Assembly (NCBI GenBank): GCA_039029195.1 | Contig: JBCCGR010000001.1 | Coordinates: 186,001-250,000 of the forward strand | DNA length: 64,000 nt | Origin: JBCCGR01 sp039029195 | GTDB taxonomy: Bacteria; Pseudomonadota; Alphaproteobacteria; Rhizobiales; Rhizobiaceae | Direction: 5' to 3' | Part shown: positions 34,963 through 43,824 of the stretch, in pieces | Layout: each line of letters starts with the position of its first letter | Position numbering within the stretch: position 1 is the stretch's first letter | Notes under the pieces: model-generated | What the model was told of the DNA's origin: nothing | Databases searched by the model: none | What the model saw: only the letters and a program-made list of their open reading frames with translations | Translations under genes and position numbers: made by a program

Positions 34963-37524
34963 CTACAGCGACCGTTCAATCATCTCCACGCGGAAGCACT
35001 CGATAACATCACCCTTGCGCATGTCCTGATAGTTCTTGAAGGCCATGCCGCATTCCTGACCACTCGGCACTTCTGCAACTTCGTCCTTGAAGCGCTTGAG
35101 TGTGGAGAGTTCACCTTCGTGAATCACCACATCATCGCGCAACAGGCGCACACCCATGCCGCGTTCCACTTTGCCCTCGGTGATCAGGCAGCCCGCAACC
35201 TTGCCGACTTTGGAGACGTTGAAGATTTCCAGAATTTCGGCGTAGCCCAAGAAGGTTTCCCGGCGTTCGGGTGCAAGCAGACCGGAAAGCGTGTCTTTCA
35301 CATCATCAATCAGATCATAGATGATCGAATAGTAGCGAATTTCGATGCCTTCCCGCTCGGCAAGATCCTTCGCCTGCTTGTTGGCGCGGACGTTGAAGCC
35401 GATGATTGGCGTCTTGGACGCAACAGCCAAAGTGACATCCGCTTCGGTGATTCCGCCCACAGCAGAATGCACGATGCGTGGCTTCACTTCGTCGGTGCCA
35501 AGCCCTTCAAGAGCTGCCGCGATCGCTTCAACGGAACCGCGCGTGTCGCCCTTGATGACCATTGGTGCTTCTGATGCGCCCTGCGACTGCAGATTGCTCA
35601 TCATCTGTTCCAGCGAACCGCGGGAACCAGCAGCGGCAGCCACGGCCTTTTCGCGCGCAACGCGCTGACGATACTCTGCCACTTCACGGGCACGGGCCTC
35701 ATTGTCGACCACCACGAGCGCCTCGCCCGCAGCCGGCGCGCCGGAGAGACCCAGCACCTCTACAGGTGTTGCCGGTCCGGCAGATTTAATCTGCTTGCCG
35801 TGATCATCAATCAGCGCGCGGACGCGACCCCATTCGTTGCCCGCAACAGCGATATCGCCAACCTTCAACGTGCCATTCTGAACGATGACAGTCGCAACAG
35901 CGCCACGACCGCGCTCCAGCTTGGCTTCCACAACAACAGCTTCACCTGAGCGATCAGGATTGGCTTTCAGCTCGAGAATTTCCGATTGCAGCACAATCGT
36001 CTCAAGCAGCGTGTCGAGGTTTGTGCCCTTCAGTGCAGAGACTTCGATCTCCAGAATGTCACCGCCCATGGATTCCACAAACACATCATGTTGCAGAAGT
36101 TCGGTGCGCACCCGGTTCGGGTCTGCGGCAGGCAGGTCCATCTTGTTGATGGCAACGATGATGGGAACGTCAGCCGCTTTGGCATGATTGATGGATTCGA
36201 TTGTCTGCGGCATCACACCGTCATCCGCCGCAACCACCAGAATGGCGATGTCAGTGATGCTGGCGCCGCGAGCACGCATGGCCGTAAAGGCGGCGTGACC
36301 CGGGGTGTCGATGAAGGAAATCTTCTGACCACCCGACTCAACCTGATAGGCACCAATGTGCTGGGTAATTCCACCCGCCTCACCACGCACAACATTGGTT
36401 TTGCGCAGCGCATCAAGCAGCGATGTCTTGCCGTGGTCCACATGACCCATCACGGTCACAATTGGTGGGCGCGACTGAAGATCTTCATCCTTGTCCGGAG
36501 CAGCTTCCAGTCCGATTTCAACATCGGCTTCAGAAACACGCACCACTGTGTGGCCCATTTCTTCGGCAATCAGTTGAGCGCTGTCCGCGTCGATAATATC
36601 GCCTGGTTTCAGCAATTGTCCTTGCTGCATCAGCAGCTTGATCACATCCACAACACGCTCAGCCATACGGTTTGCAAGTTCCTGAATGGTAATCGTGTCA
36701 GGAATGGTGACTTCACGAACAACCTTTTCGCGCGGACCTGTTTGGGTCTGCGCACGCTTTTCTTTCTCACGACGACGACGCATCGAGGCCAAAGAGCGAC
36801 CTCGCTGGCCGCTGTCATCAAGTGCATTGGAAAGCGTGAGTTTCGTGCGACGACGATTGTCGTCACCCTTGCCACGCGAAGGCTTCGCGGGTTCAGCGGA
36901 TTTTGGTCGCTGCGCTTCTCTCAAAACGGCTGGGGCCGGCTGAGCTTTCTTCACCGCGCCGGTTTCAGATTGCTTCTGTGCTGTTGCGGCTTCAGCTTCT
37001 GCCGTAGCGATGCGTTCAGCTTCTTCCTGAGCCTCACGCTCGCGCTGCGCCTTTTCTTCTTCAGCACGATGAGCGGCTTCCTCGGCAAGGCGTTTCTCTT
37101 CCGCCTCGCGCTCAATGCGGCGCTGTTCCTCTTCCTGCGCGCGACGCTCGGCTTCCTCGCGGGCGCGGGCCTGATCCTGAACTTCGCGTTGCTTGGCTTC
37201 TTCAAGCGCTCTGGTGCGCGCTTCCAGCTCACTTGCTGAAAGACGGCTTTGTGCGGCCTGCTCTGCCGGTTTCGGCGCTGGCGCTGCCTTTTCCGCTTCA
37301 GCCGGTTTTGGGGTCAGATTGACCTTCTCAACCTTGGGCGCAAACACGTCTTTGCTATCGCCCGGCTTGGTGAAGCGGCGTTTCTTTGTCTCGACCACAA
37401 CCGAGTTCGATCGGCCATGGGAAAAGTTTTGGCGCACGGTGTTCGTGCCACCACCACGGCGCAGGGATAGGGTCTTGCGTGGACCCGCCGTGGAATTATC
37501 CTGACCTGACTTCGTATCGCTCAT
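34963..37524 (-). CDS. infB: Translation initiation factor IF-2
   Basis: 853 residues. The N-terminal third is a long charged Glu/Arg/Ala stretch (EEAERRAQEEEQRRIEREAE region) predicted to be helical, preceded by the short basic IF2 N-terminal domain (KKRRFTKPGD). The GTPase domain carries GHVDHGKT at about residues 360-367, DTPGHAAF and NKMD. C1 and C2 domains follow, ending with PSGQECGMAFKNYQDMRKGD. IF-2 positions initiator tRNA and drives subunit joining. ATG 37524 lies behind a hairpin in the short ylxR-infB gap. Confidence 0.97.
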   Translation of the reverse strand: MSDTKSGQDNSTAGPRKTLSLRRGGGTNTVRQNFSHGRSNSVVVETKKRRFTKPGDSKDVFAPKVEKVNLTPKPAEAEKAAPAPKPAEQAAQSRLSASELEARTRALEEAKQREVQDQARAREEAERRAQEEEQRRIEREAEEKRLAEEAAHRAEEEKAQREREAQEEAERIATAEAEAATAQKQSETGAVKKAQPAPAVLREAQRPKSAEPAKPSRGKGDDNRRRTKLTLSNALDDSGQRGRSLASMRRRREKEKRAQTQTGPREKVVREVTIPDTITIQELANRMAERVVDVIKLLMQQGQLLKPGDIIDADSAQLIAEEMGHTVVRVSEADVEIGLEAAPDKDEDLQSRPPIVTVMGHVDHGKTSLLDALRKTNVVRGEAGGITQHIGAYQVESGGQKISFIDTPGHAAFTAMRARGASITDIAILVVAADDGVMPQTIESINHAKAADVPIIVAINKMDLPAADPNRVRTELLQHDVFVESMGGDILEIEVSALKGTNLDTLLETIVLQSEILELKANPDRSGEAVVVEAKLERGRGAVATVIVQNGTLKVGDIAVAGNEWGRVRALIDDHGKQIKSAGPATPVEVLGLSGAPAAGEALVVVDNEARAREVAEYRQRVAREKAVAAAAGSRGSLEQMMSNLQSQGASEAPMVIKGDTRGSVEAIAAALEGLGTDEVKPRIVHSAVGGITEADVTLAVASKTPIIGFNVRANKQAKDLAEREGIEIRYYSIIYDLIDDVKDTLSGLLAPERRETFLGYAEILEIFNVSKVGKVAGCLITEGKVERGMGVRLLRDDVVIHEGELSTLKRFKDEVAEVPSGQECGMAFKNYQDMRKGDVIECFRVEMIERSL

Positions 37525-37542
37525 TCAGCCTGCGCCTTTATT

Positions 37543-37561
37543 CCGTCGATATATTCGACGG
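37543..37561 (-). other. Hairpin in the ylxR-infB gap
   Basis: CCGTCGA and TCGACGG form a perfect 7-bp stem with a five-base AT loop, directly after the ylxR stop and about 20 bases before infB. There is no T-run, so it is more likely a processing or stability element than a terminator. Confidence 0.5.
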
Positions 37562-38188
37562 TCAATGTTCATTCGTTTCGGGGACAAGTCCCCGATATTT
37601 CATCAGTTTTTCTGCATGACGCAGAAAGGATTCACCAGCACCGCCGTGAGTCAGCGCTGCATGTATCACATTTCCTCCGCCCAATGCCAAATTCATTTGA
37701 TCTGACGTAAACAGGCGTAGAATTGGGGAATTCCGACCAGTTTGCTCCCACTCATCGAAAACAGCAAGCAACTGATCGAGTTTACGGCATCCATCGTCGG
37801 CCGCTTCCTTTGCATGCAAAAGCGCGCGCACCTTGCCGCCACGTATAGAAGCGCTGATCTTGGATGATCCTGTAATGCAGGCTCCCGCCCGGCGGGCCAT
37901 GCCCAAACTACCCAATGCTGCCTTTTCCAACAGCATTTCAACCTGCGATGCAAGCGCCTGATTGGCCCGCACCGATGTTTTCAGGCCTCGGGCGAATAGA
38001 TTCTTCTTCGTCGCCTGTTCAACCATGTCCCGTTCAGCCAGCACCCAAACACCGCGACCGGGGAGCTTTTCCTTCAGATCGGCAACAACTTCCCCGTCAG
38101 GCGACGCGACAAAGCGCACGAGCGCGGAGCGGTCGTGTGCCGTGCGGGTCACAATGCAGGTACGGTCGTTCAAATCGCCGTCTTTCAA
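37562..38188 (-). CDS. YlxR-family RNA-binding protein (DUF448) fused to an L7Ae-like domain
   Basis: 208 residues. The N-terminal part (about 5-90) is the YlxR domain with RTCIVTRTAHDRSALVRFV and LPGRGVWVLAERDMVEQA. The C-terminal part (about 95-180, LGMARRAGACITGSSKISASIRGGKVRALLHAKEAADDG) is a YlxQ/L7Ae-like RNA-binding domain, a fusion normal in alphaproteobacteria. YlxR proteins are implicated in RNase P and transcription control, but the role in this group is open. The start is uncertain: TTG 38188 is used, with another TTG 15 bases on; no ATG fits. Confidence 0.88.
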   Translation of the reverse strand: MKDGDLNDRTCIVTRTAHDRSALVRFVASPDGEVVADLKEKLPGRGVWVLAERDMVEQATKKNLFARGLKTSVRANQALASQVEMLLEKAALGSLGMARRAGACITGSSKISASIRGGKVRALLHAKEAADDGCRKLDQLLAVFDEWEQTGRNSPILRLFTSDQMNLALGGGNVIHAALTHGGAGESFLRHAEKLMKYRGLVPETNEH

Positions 38189-38236
38189 GTTCGGTCCAAT
38201 CTCCGATCAGTTTAGGGGCAGCCGGTCTCATCTCCG

Positions 38237-39889
38237 TCAGCCAGAAATGTCTTCGATGACATTCATCACAGGCGGAGGACCGGTTTCTTTCTCAACTTCG
38301 ACTTCGGTTGCTTCTTCTTCCTTGGCGAGGAGGTCCTCTTCGGTCACCCAGCCTGCCGCAATACGCGCGCTCATGATCATTTCGTCAGCTTCCACCCGGG
38401 AAAGCGGGAACCCATCCAGAGCGCCGGCGTGGCGAGTGCTCTCGCCATCCTTACGCTCGGTCCAGCCGATCAGATCGTCTGCGATACACCCAGCAAAATC
38501 CTCAAGTGAAAGGATCTTGTCCTCACTCTTGCCCAAAGCCACCATCATGGCAGTGGTCATGCCGGGCACGGCTTTCAGGTCATCAGCGACACCGAGTTCT
38601 TTGCGCTCATCGTCAAGCTTTTGCTCGCGGCGATCCAGGAACTCACGGGCACGGGCCTGCAGTTCCTCTGCCGTTTCGCTGTCAAAGCCCTCGATCATCG
38701 CGATTTCATCGCTCTCTACGTAGGCGACTTCTTCGATGTTGGTGAAGCCTTCTGAAGCCAGGAGCTGCGCCACCATCTCATCAACGTTGAGCGCTTCCAT
38801 GAAAGCATCGGTGTTCTGCTGGAATTCACTCTGGCGACGGTCTGATTCTTCCTGCTCGGTCATGATGTCGATGTCCCAGCCGGTCAGCTGGGAAGCCAGA
38901 CGCACATTCTGTCCGCGACGGCCAATGGCCAGCGAAAGCTGATCATCGGGCACAACAACTTCGATGCGCTCGGCATCCTCATCAAGCACCACCTTGGCCA
39001 CTTCAGCAGGCTGCAATGCGTTCACGATGAAGCCCGCAGCTTCCGGCGACCATGGGATGATGTCGATCTTTTCGCCCTGCAGTTCGCCCACAACAGCCTG
39101 AACCCGTGAGCCACGCATACCGACACAGGCACCGACGGGGTCAATGGCCGAGTCATTGGAAATCACAGCGATCTTGGCGCGCGATCCCGGGTCGCGGGCC
39201 ACGGAACGGATTTCGATGATGCCGTCATAGATTTCCGGCACTTCCATCTGGAACAATTTCGCCATGAACTGCGGATGGGTGCGCGACAAAAAGATCTGCG
39301 GTCCACGCTGCTCGCGGCGCACATCGTAAATATAGGCACGCACCCGGTCGCCGTAATTGTAGACCTCGCGTGGGATGAGTTCATCACGACGGATCACACC
39401 TTCACCGCGACCAAGATCAACGATCACATTGCCATATTCAACGCGCTTGACCGTGCCATTGATGATTTCGCCTGTCCGGTCTTTGAACTCTTCGAACTGA
39501 CGATCACGCTCGGCATCGCGAACCTTCTGAACAATCACCTGCTTGGCGGATTGAGCCGAGATGCGGCCAAAATCCATTGGCGGCAGCTGCTCACCAATAT
39601 AATCGCCAAGCTTGGCTGACGGATTGCGCATCTGTGCCGATTCCAGATCAATCTCGATTGAGAAATCTTCCGGCTTTTCCACCACGTGCAACAGACGCTG
39701 CAGCTTGATCTCACCAGTCTTCTGGTTGATGTCGGCGCGAATATTGGTCTCAAGACCGTAGCGCGACTTCGCAGCCTTCTGGATCGCGTCAGCCATCGCA
39801 TCAATGACGATTGTTTCATCGATGGACTTTTCCTGAGCAACGGCCTTTGCAATCTGCAGAAGCTCCAGCCGGTTTGCACTGACTGCCAT
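38237..39889 (-). CDS. nusA: Transcription termination/antitermination factor NusA
   Basis: 550 residues: an N-terminal RNA polymerase-binding domain (MAVSANRLELLQIAKAVAQE), an S1 domain (about 130-200), two KH domains (CVGMRGSRVQAVVGELQGEKIDI and AIGRRGQNVRLASQLTGWDI) and C-terminal helix-hairpin-helix repeats ending in an acidic tail. NusA modulates pausing, termination and antitermination. ATG 39889 has GGGAGA upstream; a TTG further upstream at 39928 is rejected. It lies between rimP and ylxR as in most bacteria. Confidence 0.97.
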   Translation of the reverse strand: MAVSANRLELLQIAKAVAQEKSIDETIVIDAMADAIQKAAKSRYGLETNIRADINQKTGEIKLQRLLHVVEKPEDFSIEIDLESAQMRNPSAKLGDYIGEQLPPMDFGRISAQSAKQVIVQKVRDAERDRQFEEFKDRTGEIINGTVKRVEYGNVIVDLGRGEGVIRRDELIPREVYNYGDRVRAYIYDVRREQRGPQIFLSRTHPQFMAKLFQMEVPEIYDGIIEIRSVARDPGSRAKIAVISNDSAIDPVGACVGMRGSRVQAVVGELQGEKIDIIPWSPEAAGFIVNALQPAEVAKVVLDEDAERIEVVVPDDQLSLAIGRRGQNVRLASQLTGWDIDIMTEQEESDRRQSEFQQNTDAFMEALNVDEMVAQLLASEGFTNIEEVAYVESDEIAMIEGFDSETAEELQARAREFLDRREQKLDDERKELGVADDLKAVPGMTTAMMVALGKSEDKILSLEDFAGCIADDLIGWTERKDGESTRHAGALDGFPLSRVEADEMIMSARIAAGWVTEEDLLAKEEEATEVEVEKETGPPPVMNVIEDISG

Positions 39890-40021
39890 TTTATCGTCTC
39901 CCAAATACCGGCATCTGTTGCGATCCATTTGTCCCGTGCAACAGGGCCATCAATTTGCGTTTGCGCGTGTCAGACACTCATTCTGTCTTTTGAACAGAAC
40001 CCGCCTGATGACACGCCCGGT

Positions 40022-40591
40022 TTATTCCAGATCGTCATCCAGCCCGTTCGCTTCCCGCAACGCCTTATCACGGGACAATGATTCGCGAATAAGCTCATCC
40101 GTTAAAATCAGTCTTGCATCCTGAATTGCATTCATTGGCACGCGCTGATCAGGGCTTTCGTCGTCGCTTGAGCGATCTAGACGCACCAGAATATCGTCGC
40201 CATCAACTCCAAGAAGCTGGCCCTTGTAGCGCTTTCGCCCGTTGAGAAGCTGCGCCAGTTCGATCTTCGCCCGATGCCCGGACCAGGTTTCGAAGTCAGA
40301 CTTCCTCACCAGCGGGCGATCAATGCCCGGAGAGGACATTTCCAGCGAATAGGCCTGCGGGATCGGGTCTTCCACATCCAGCACCGGAGAAAGCGCTCGC
40401 GACAGCCGCTCGCAGTCCTCAACACTCATGGTGCCGTCTGGCCGCTCCGCCATGATCTGCAACGTCAATCCGTTCTGGTTGAGCACACGAACACGCACCA
40501 CGCGATAACCCTCATCTTCCACCGTGGGGGTGATGATGGTTTCGATCCGGGCTTCAAGGCCCGATTCAGTGATGATGCGCGGTTCGCTCAA
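40022..40591 (-). CDS. rimP: Ribosome maturation factor RimP
   Basis: 189 residues with RimP features: ARIETIITPTVEDEGYRVVRVRV, DCERLSRALSPVLDVEDPIPQAYSLEMSSPGIDRPL and a C-terminal SH3-like barrel. It assists early 30S assembly. The start is TTG 40591, behind GGAAAA at about 7 bases; no ATG is available at the family position. It is the first gene of the nusA-infB cluster and is preceded by a terminator-like hairpin at 40663-40694, so the cluster probably begins with its own promoter in the 180-base gap. Confidence 0.94.
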   Translation of the reverse strand: MSEPRIITESGLEARIETIITPTVEDEGYRVVRVRVLNQNGLTLQIMAERPDGTMSVEDCERLSRALSPVLDVEDPIPQAYSLEMSSPGIDRPLVRKSDFETWSGHRAKIELAQLLNGRKRYKGQLLGVDGDDILVRLDRSSDDESPDQRVPMNAIQDARLILTDELIRESLSRDKALREANGLDDDLE

Positions 40592-40662
40592 CGTGTTTTT
40601 CCGGTGTTCACAACGCGGCTGATGCCATGAACAGTTTCAGGTGATTTCCGGCATCAGGACAT

Positions 40663-40694
40663 AAAAAAGAGCGGGTGCCGGTGGGCCCCACTCT
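40663..40694 (-). terminator. Rho-independent terminator upstream of rimP
   Basis: On the minus strand AGAGTGGG pairs with CCCGCTCT (one U-G wobble), with a GC-rich inner loop, and is followed at once by TTTTTT. It lies 75 bases after the stop of the 720-residue membrane-protein gene and 70 bases before rimP, so it most likely ends the former. An attenuator role in the rimP leader is the alternative. Confidence 0.8.
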
Positions 40695-40770
40695 GACAAA
40701 ATGCCGGAGAATGTTGACGCTTATATAGGCGGGAAACCGCGAATGCGCAAGCGGTGAATTGACCTGCGCC

Positions 40771-42933
40771 TCAAACCCCGCGCCAGGCTCGAACGAGTTC
40801 AAAATTGGGTTCTAGCTGAATGGAATGGACAAGCGTTTCAAGCGGGTTGAGTTTGTCGGCTGTTACCGCCCCATCGGCATTGGTCGCGTCGCTGGCAGAT
40901 CCCTGGTCCTCATTTTCCGCGCCACCCGCGGAAGAGCTTGATTCATTCTTCGCGTCGCCCTCAGGCGGCGACGAGCCAAGAACGCGCACCAACAAATCAC
41001 GTGTGGCGCCCCCCGCCTCATAATTCGACACCAACTGACTGGCATTTCGCACACCAATTTCCCGCAACTTGCGTGCGATGCTGTTGTCATTTTCAAGATC
41101 GGCCTGCTGCAATCCCAGCAGGCTCAACAGGATGGACTGGTCAATCCACGAAACAAGCCTTTCGGCGGGAATCTGTGTTCTGAGCATGACATCGACAACA
41201 TCAAGGCTGGCCATGTTGGAGACGTTTTCGACATCCTCTTCTTCAAGCCGAACCTCATGCCAAATTGTCAGACCGTCAAGCCTTTCCAACGGTTGGTTGC
41301 GGTGAAATCGGGGAACGGTGACAAAGATTTCCGGAATCTTGCTGACGGCGGTTGTGATCAGTTGCCACAGAATTCGCGGAAACACCCCCACCACAAATGA
41401 CAGGATCAGGAGAGCACTATAATTGAGGAGACCGCTATCGTTTTCTTCACCCTCTTGCGACCCCGAACCAGCCGGTTTCTCCTTGGTTCCTGCCGCCTCC
41501 GCCGACTCCGACGCAGTAGCAACGGTCTTGGAGGCCTCCGAAACAACTGAACCTGCTTGTTCCGGCGACGTGAGATCGCTTTCAGCAAAGTAATTTAAAA
41601 GCACCACCACAAGCCATGCCGCAATGACCGCAAGAATGATGCGTAGCGCAAAGGAGAGATAGGCGTTGGGGCCTAGATCACGTCGGGCAAACCGCCGCAT
41701 CAGCATTTGAATACCGAAGAAGAATGCACCCAGAAATGCAGCTGTTAGCGGCGTGATTTGCTCGCTGAGGCTGACATTGAGCACTTTGGCGATTGAATCA
41801 GTTTGCCCTTGAGCCGCGAGCGACCATTGGGGCTGAAGCACGATCAACCATCCAACAAGTGAGAGGATGGTCGCAATGCACAGTGGGATGAAGAGATTGG
41901 CTCGAAATATGTCGGTTATACGGACGTTGGCCAACGGCATGATGACCGGGCTGGTGTTGGAAAAGGCCTTCTGATCACTCACAGCATTGATCAGTCCTCT
42001 CGCAAACTGGCCGCGGCGCAATACGTCTCCCTGTTCGCCATCAAATCTCAACTCGCCATACATGGCTTCAAACTGTTGCAGATAGCTCTCCACCCGTGAC
42101 TCTCTCACCTCGGGGGATTCGGATTTCAGTTCGAACTTGCTTTCAGTATGGGTGGTGTCACGGCGCCTGTTGAGGCGAGGAGCAAGCAGTCCCAGCCGTG
42201 CAAGATTTCCGACAAATTCGTTCAGAATGCTTGGACGTCGGGTCTTGAGAAACAGATAGTAGGTCGCCGCTGGCAGAGAACAGACAACCAGAATGAAGAC
42301 GATTTCATAGATAAACACCTGCTTCACAGGCGACTGAAACACCGCCGCCATAACACCGAATGCAATCAACAGAAGCGGCCCGAACAAAGCGGCCACATTC
42401 TTCGTGCTTGTCGGAATTTTGTGCCAGTTCCTTTCAAGCAGATAGACGACACCCCAGGCCGCCACGTAGACCATGATAACGACGAAGGCTTCGTATCGAT
42501 ACTTCGACCACAGATCGACGGCCCACTGGTAGTCGTTGAACCATGCGATCGCGAAAAAGACCAAAAAGTAGAATGACAGCCCGGCAATCCCGAGGAACAC
42601 GGGAGAGATCACGCCGCGATCAGTTTTTCGCTCCATTTCGAAGAGAACGGCACGCGCAAGTTTGCCGGAATCTGAGTCCGGCGCCATAGCGATCACTTCC
42701 TGGTATTTTGTCTGCGCCTCTCGCAGCATTGTGCCGCGGTCGCGCAGGGCAATTGCTTCATTGTGAAGTGCTCTCGCCTGCCCAAATCGATCATCAATGG
42801 TTGCAGAATTCGCAGAAACGACCTGCTCGTCACCACCTGTTCCTGACCCTGTTCCGGTGCCAGAAGTGGGGGCGGGATCGGTTAAAGAGTCCTTCGTTTC
42901 GCTTTCCGTGGAGTTCTTGTTGTTGTCGGGCAC
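40771..42933 (-). CDS. Large membrane protein of unknown family
   Basis: About 720 residues, not recognised. After a Ser/Gly/Thr-rich N-terminus comes a helical TPR-like stretch (FGQARALHNEAIALRD ... KYQEVIAMAPDSDSGKLARAV), four membrane helices, a soluble loop, three more helices, an acidic low-complexity linker, one further helix, and a C-terminal cytoplasmic-looking domain (LDGLTIWHEVRLEEEDVENV, then IPAERLVSWIDQ). The last has a helix-hairpin-helix-like rhythm with REIGVRNASQL. I place the start at GTG 42933 because GGGAGG lies seven bases upstream; TTG 42966 is possible. It stands alone between trmB and rimP, bounded by its own terminator. Confidence 0.75.
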   Translation of the reverse strand: MPDNNKNSTESETKDSLTDPAPTSGTGTGSGTGGDEQVVSANSATIDDRFGQARALHNEAIALRDRGTMLREAQTKYQEVIAMAPDSDSGKLARAVLFEMERKTDRGVISPVFLGIAGLSFYFLVFFAIAWFNDYQWAVDLWSKYRYEAFVVIMVYVAAWGVVYLLERNWHKIPTSTKNVAALFGPLLLIAFGVMAAVFQSPVKQVFIYEIVFILVVCSLPAATYYLFLKTRRPSILNEFVGNLARLGLLAPRLNRRRDTTHTESKFELKSESPEVRESRVESYLQQFEAMYGELRFDGEQGDVLRRGQFARGLINAVSDQKAFSNTSPVIMPLANVRITDIFRANLFIPLCIATILSLVGWLIVLQPQWSLAAQGQTDSIAKVLNVSLSEQITPLTAAFLGAFFFGIQMLMRRFARRDLGPNAYLSFALRIILAVIAAWLVVVLLNYFAESDLTSPEQAGSVVSEASKTVATASESAEAAGTKEKPAGSGSQEGEENDSGLLNYSALLILSFVVGVFPRILWQLITTAVSKIPEIFVTVPRFHRNQPLERLDGLTIWHEVRLEEEDVENVSNMASLDVVDVMLRTQIPAERLVSWIDQSILLSLLGLQQADLENDNSIARKLREIGVRNASQLVSNYEAGGATRDLLVRVLGSSPPEGDAKNESSSSAGGAENEDQGSASDATNADGAVTADKLNPLETLVHSIQLEPNFELVRAWRGV

Positions 42934-43082
42934 CACCTTGCCTCCCCGCTCAGGGGCCACCGGCAAAGCATGGGAAAGAGTTGCAAGCCGACAGCCTGAA
43001 CATCAGTTGTTCGAGGTTACCAACGGAACGAGCAAAAGACCGTGACTATTTGCACAGAGTGAATTTTCGAACGAATGTTGCC

Positions 43083-43805
43083 TTACGACACTCGCTCAAA
43101 CACCAGATACGCCGGTGTTCGGCCTTCGCGAATGGCTTTTGCTTCATAGCGGGTGCGGTGCCAAACATCCCACGGCTGCCGCCAGTCGTCAGCCTGCTTC
43201 GCTGTCCAGCGAAGTGCTTCTTGCCGTGCAATGTGCTGCAGCGTCCAGTTGACATAGGTGTCGATGTCGGAAGCAAAGCGAAACAGACCGCCTGGTTCAA
43301 TCACCCGAGCAATGCGCTCAAGGTTCTTCACGTTCACAAAGCGCCGCTTCCAGTGCTTCTTCTTCGGCCATGGATCGGGATAAAGAAGGTCTACACGGGA
43401 CAGCGATGCCGGTGGAAGCCAGTCCAGCAAAATGGCTGCGTCTTCGCCATAAAGGCGAACATTGTTGAGCCCCCGACCGTCAACCTCGCCCAACATTTTG
43501 GCAAGGCCGTTGATGAATGGTTCCACCCCGATAAAGCCGGTTTCGGGATGATCCTGAGCTTGCCGGGCCAGATGTTCGCCACCGCCAAATCCGATTTCGA
43601 GGTTGACCGACTCAACACTCGTCGGAAATAGCACCGTCAGATCATCCGGCGCAGGACCACCAAAAGGATCGAGCTGCAACTCCGGCAACAGGCTGTCCCA
43701 AAGTCGCGCCTGACGGTTTTTCAGCTCATGACCCTTTCGACGGCCAAAAAAGGAAGAGGCGGGACGCCTTTGCGCCCCGCCTCTGGAATTCGCTTCCTGA
43801 TTCAT
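43083..43805 (-). CDS. trmB: tRNA (guanine-N7-)-methyltransferase TrmB
   Basis: 240 residues. The SAM-binding motif is NLEIGFGGGEHLARQA, and YPDPWPKKKHWKRRFV is the TrmB signature; TRYEAKAIREGR closes the family. It methylates G46 in the variable loop of tRNAs. ATG 43805 lacks a clear ribosome-binding site, and codons about 8-20 overlap a strong terminator-like hairpin, so the true start or the regulation deserves care. The segment SSFFGRRKG after the hairpin is shared with homologues as I remember them. The gene follows metK after 19 bases. Confidence 0.92.
   Translation of the reverse strand: MNQEANSRGGAQRRPASSFFGRRKGHELKNRQARLWDSLLPELQLDPFGGPAPDDLTVLFPTSVESVNLEIGFGGGEHLARQAQDHPETGFIGVEPFINGLAKMLGEVDGRGLNNVRLYGEDAAILLDWLPPASLSRVDLLYPDPWPKKKHWKRRFVNVKNLERIARVIEPGGLFRFASDIDTYVNWTLQHIARQEALRWTAKQADDWRQPWDVWHRTRYEAKAIREGRTPAYLVFERVS
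43744..43784 (-). terminator. Terminator-like hairpin inside the trmB start
   Basis: On the minus strand AGAGGCGGG pairs perfectly with CCCGCCTCT (43755-43763 with 43776-43784), plus three inner pairs, and is followed by TCC and TTTTTT. It fulfils the usual rules for an intrinsic terminator 40-80 bases behind metK, yet it lies within the first 20 codons of trmB. Confidence 0.75.
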
Positions 43806-43824
43806 TGTCAGAAAAGATTGCCGA

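Noticed and set aside
35986..37239. A 417-codon open frame on the plus strand
   Set aside because: It lies wholly antisense to infB, has no motif or ribosome-binding site, and reflects the third-position composition of a long Glu/Arg-rich gene.
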